From: Asticcacaulis sp. ZE23SCel15
GTDB lineage: Bacteria > Pseudomonadota > Alphaproteobacteria > Caulobacterales > Caulobacteraceae
DNA length: 64,000 nucleotides
Assembly (NCBI RefSeq): GCF_030505395.1
Contig: NZ_CP130044.1
Coordinates: 62,001 to 126,000, forward strand
Reading direction: 5' to 3'
Position numbers and translations under genes: made by a program
The notes under the pieces: model-generated
Databases searched by the model: none
The model's input: the letters and a program-made list of their open reading frames with translations, nothing else
What the model was told of the DNA's origin: nothing
Shown here: piece after piece, positions 62,084-64,000 of the stretch
Layout: every line of letters starts with the position of its first letter
Numbering within the stretch: position 1 is the first letter of the stretch

Positions 62084-62320
62084 TTAGGCGCGCGCTGGGC
62101 GTGCGGGCATAGGCGCGCCACCTTCGCGTTGAAGGCGCTTGCGGGCCAGCTTGCGCGCACGGCGTACGGCTTCAGCCTGCTGACGGGCGCGCTTCTCGGA
62201 GGGCTTCTCATAGTGTACGTGACGCTTCATTTCGCGGAAGGAACCTTCACGCTGCATCTTCTTCTTGAGGGCTTTCAGGGCCTGATCGACGTTGTTGTCA
62301 CGGACAAAAATCTGAACCAG
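62084..62320 (-). CDS. rpsU: 30S ribosomal protein S21 with a probable CTG start
   Basis: A 78-residue basic protein: (M)[18 protein letters not shown], then [20 protein letters not shown], a normal S21. In frame there is no ATG, GTG or TTG near the expected N terminus; the only one is a TTG 99 bp upstream that would add residues not found in S21. A CTG at 62318-62320 places VQIFV second, and GGAGAG lies 6 nt upstream at good spacing. I therefore take CTG as the start. S21 helps base-pair mRNA with the 16S anti-SD. Confidence 0.9.
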   Translation of the reverse strand: MVQIFVRDNNVDQALKALKKKMQREGSFREMKRHVHYEKPSEKRARQQAEAVRRARKLARKRLQREGGAPMPARPARA

Positions 62321-62605
62321 AGGAATCTCTCCATTCTTGCTTGATGCCGAGGGGCTTGCCCGGATCGGCGACTGGTTACGACCAGCCCCTCTGAATGAAG
62401 CGATAGCAACCGTGGTCAATTAAAATCTGAAAACCCGCAAACACCAGTCTGCGGGCATGTAGGGGAGTGCTCATACATCAACATCTTTAAGGAGTTTAGC
62501 CAAACTGGCACAAGAAAAAGCGCATTTCGCGCGAAATTTGCCATAATGCCGCACACGGCTACCAATCCCTTGGCGCGACGGGGGTTTAGGGGTATCTTTG
62601 GGGCC

Positions 62606-63271
62606 ATGACGACCTCACCCCTCAAAGCCCTCGAAGCTGACCTGGCCACCACCACCGCGAAATTGATGCCGGATTTGGGCCTCAATAGCACGAGTTTGCG
62701 CCGCGCCGCCGCCCATATCGGCCTGACACCCGCCGAATCCGACCTGATCTGCCCCAACGGCCCACGCGATATCGCGGCTGTACTGTGGCGCAGCCATGAT
62801 GCGGCGTGGCTGGCTGTAGTTGAGGCCACCGATATGACGGGCATGAAAGTACGTGAGAAGATATCCTTTTTGCTGACCACGCGGCTGGATCAGGCCGCGG
62901 TTGAAGAATCGGTCACCCACCGGCTGTTCGGCTATCTGATGCTGCCGCAGCATCTGGGATTGCTGAAATCTCTGGTCTGGGACAGCGCCGATACCATCTG
63001 GCGCAAGGCCGGCGATCAGGCGCTCGATGAAAACCATTATTCCAAGCGACTGATTGTATCGGGGATTCTGACCACGGCGCTGACCACCCGTCTGGCCCAA
63101 GGTAAGGCCGCTCAGGACGATCAGATCGCCCGCAATATCGACGCCGTCATGGCCTATGAAAAGTTCAAGGCCAAATCTGGTTTTAAACCCGAACAGACCC
63201 TGCTCGATATCGCCGCCAAGCTCGGCGCCCTACGCTTCGGCAAGGCGAAAACTGAACCCGCACAAAGTTAA
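62606..63271 (+). CDS. COQ9-family ubiquinone biosynthesis protein
   Basis: A 221-residue protein starting MTTSPLKALEADLATTTAKL; 20 upstream codons were rejected. The C-terminal COQ9 domain includes NHYSKRLIVSGILTTAL. COQ9 binds lipids and aids the ring hydroxylation and deamination steps of ubiquinone synthesis; it is typical of Alphaproteobacteria and mitochondria. It ends next to a palindromic repeat and converges on purK. Confidence 0.85.
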   Translation: MTTSPLKALEADLATTTAKLMPDLGLNSTSLRRAAAHIGLTPAESDLICPNGPRDIAAVLWRSHDAAWLAVVEATDMTGMKVREKISFLLTTRLDQAAVEESVTHRLFGYLMLPQHLGLLKSLVWDSADTIWRKAGDQALDENHYSKRLIVSGILTTALTTRLAQGKAAQDDQIARNIDAVMAYEKFKAKSGFKPEQTLLDIAAKLGALRFGKAKTEPAQS

Positions 63272-63273
63272 GT

Positions 63274-63421
63274 AAGAGCCCCCACCACCATTTCGCTACG
63301 CTCATGGTCCCCCTCCCCGGCACGCCAGGGAGGTATAAGAAATTACAGCTTAAATCATACCTCCCCAGTTTACTGGGGAGGGGGACCGCGACCGTTCACG
63401 GTCGGGGTGGTGGGGGCTCTT
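63274..63421. repeat. REP/MITE-like palindromic repeat, copy B
   Basis: A 148-bp element with perfect 16-bp terminal inverted repeats AAGAGCCCCCACCACC (63274-63289) and GGTGGTGGGGGCTCTT (63406-63421). Inside are two nested palindromes, the second CTCCCCAGTTTACTGGGGAG at 63361-63380. It abuts the purK stop and lies between convergent gene ends, like copy A. Confidence 0.8.
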
Positions 63422-64000
63422 CTAAACTCTTCCCTTGATCCGGTTGATGTGGCCCATCTTGCGGCCCTCACGCGGCTCATCCTTGCCATAGACATAAAGC
63501 CGTGCGCTGTCCTCAGCCGACAATGTCTCCCACGCCAGCACATCCGGCCCCAAAAGGTTGGTCATTTCAACCTGAAAACGGGCTGACGCGTCCCCCAGCG
63601 GCCATCCGGCGACGGCGCGGATATGCTGCTCAAACTGATCACACAGACACCCATCCTGCGTCCAGTGGCCCGTATTGTGAACCCGCGGGGCGATTTCATT
63701 AAGCAAAAGACTGTCATCACTCAACACAAACAATTCGACGCCCAGAACGCCCACATAATCAAGACCTTCCAGCACACGGGTGGCGATCTCCACAGCATTA
63801 GCGCGCAGGGATTCCGACACATATGCGGGCGCGATGGTCGTCGATAAAATCCCGCCGACATGGTGGTTTTCACCGATGGGATAGGTCTTGACCTCCCCCC
63901 CAAAGCCGCGCGCCGCGATCACCGAGACTTCGCGCACGAAATCAGCCTTCGCCTCAAGGATCGCCGCCCGCCCACCAAGGCTTGCGTAGGCCGCGTCAAT
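63422..64000 (-). CDS. purK: 5-(carboxyamino)imidazole ribonucleotide synthase (PurK), C-terminal part
   Basis: The gene runs off the right edge; about 192 C-terminal residues are present. The ATP-grasp motifs are VSVIAARGFGGEVKTYPIGE and LLLNEIAPRVHNTGHWT, followed by the C-terminal domain ending REGRKMGHINRI. It converts AIR, bicarbonate and ATP to N5-CAIR in purine synthesis. The stop codon touches the repeat element. Confidence 0.95.
   Translation of the reverse strand: MDAAYASLGGRAAILEAKADFVREVSVIAARGFGGEVKTYPIGENHHVGGILSTTIAPAYVSESLRANAVEIATRVLEGLDYVGVLGVELFVLSDDSLLLNEIAPRVHNTGHWTQDGCLCDQFEQHIRAVAGWPLGDASARFQVEMTNLLGPDVLAWETLSAEDSARLYVYGKDEPREGRKMGHINRIKGRV

Overview
The window looks like chromosomal DNA of an alphaproteobacterium of the Caulobacteraceae, most like a plant-associated Asticcacaulis. 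This rests on a TrcR/DUF1013 gene, a GTTC-N7-GTTC SOS box at recA, COQ9, an aa3-oxidase subunit IV, a three-gene pntAA/pntAB/pntB locus, a Caulobacter-type TonB receptor with many Tat-exported glycosidases, and fairly high GC. Genus is inference, not proof.

Left flank (1-5.5 kb): the start of a sialate-O-acetylesterase-type esterase with its own LacI-type operator, then the core genes trcR, alaS and recA.

Centre (5.6-46.9 kb): a large catabolic island. It encodes three GH127-type beta-L-arabinofuranosidases, GH43, GH97 and GH27 enzymes, a large Tat-exported protein of unknown function, a TonB receptor, a flavin-dependent halogenase-family protein, a LecA-like lectin-fold protein and a glycine-rich exported protein. 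With these are peptidases (DUF885, two zincin lipoproteins of which one is Svx-like, an S9 prolyl-oligopeptidase-family enzyme and an M24 Xaa-Pro peptidase) and three steps of trans-4-hydroxy-L-proline catabolism (2-epimerase, FAD D-hydroxyproline dehydrogenase, DapA-fold deaminase). An amino-acid permease and two tandem GntR/FCD regulators complete it. Palindromes built on GTATAC or TATACGATATA lie in most of its promoter regions. I read the island as a utilisation system for hydroxyproline-rich plant glycoproteins (extensins or arabinogalactan proteins): strip arabinose and galactose, cut the protein at Pro/Hyp-rich sites, import the fragments and burn hydroxyproline. An ABC-F gene and a TetR/SDR pair sit inside the island and seem unrelated.

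Right flank (46.9-64 kb): mostly housekeeping genes: lepA, an NtrC-type regulator with a broken frame, pepF, a protoglobin, an oxidase subunit IV, the transhydrogenase operon with an NTF2-like gene inside it, rpsU with a probable CTG start, COQ9 and partial purK. Palindrome-rich repeats lie between several genes here. No tRNA, rRNA, CRISPR array, transposase or integrase was seen.
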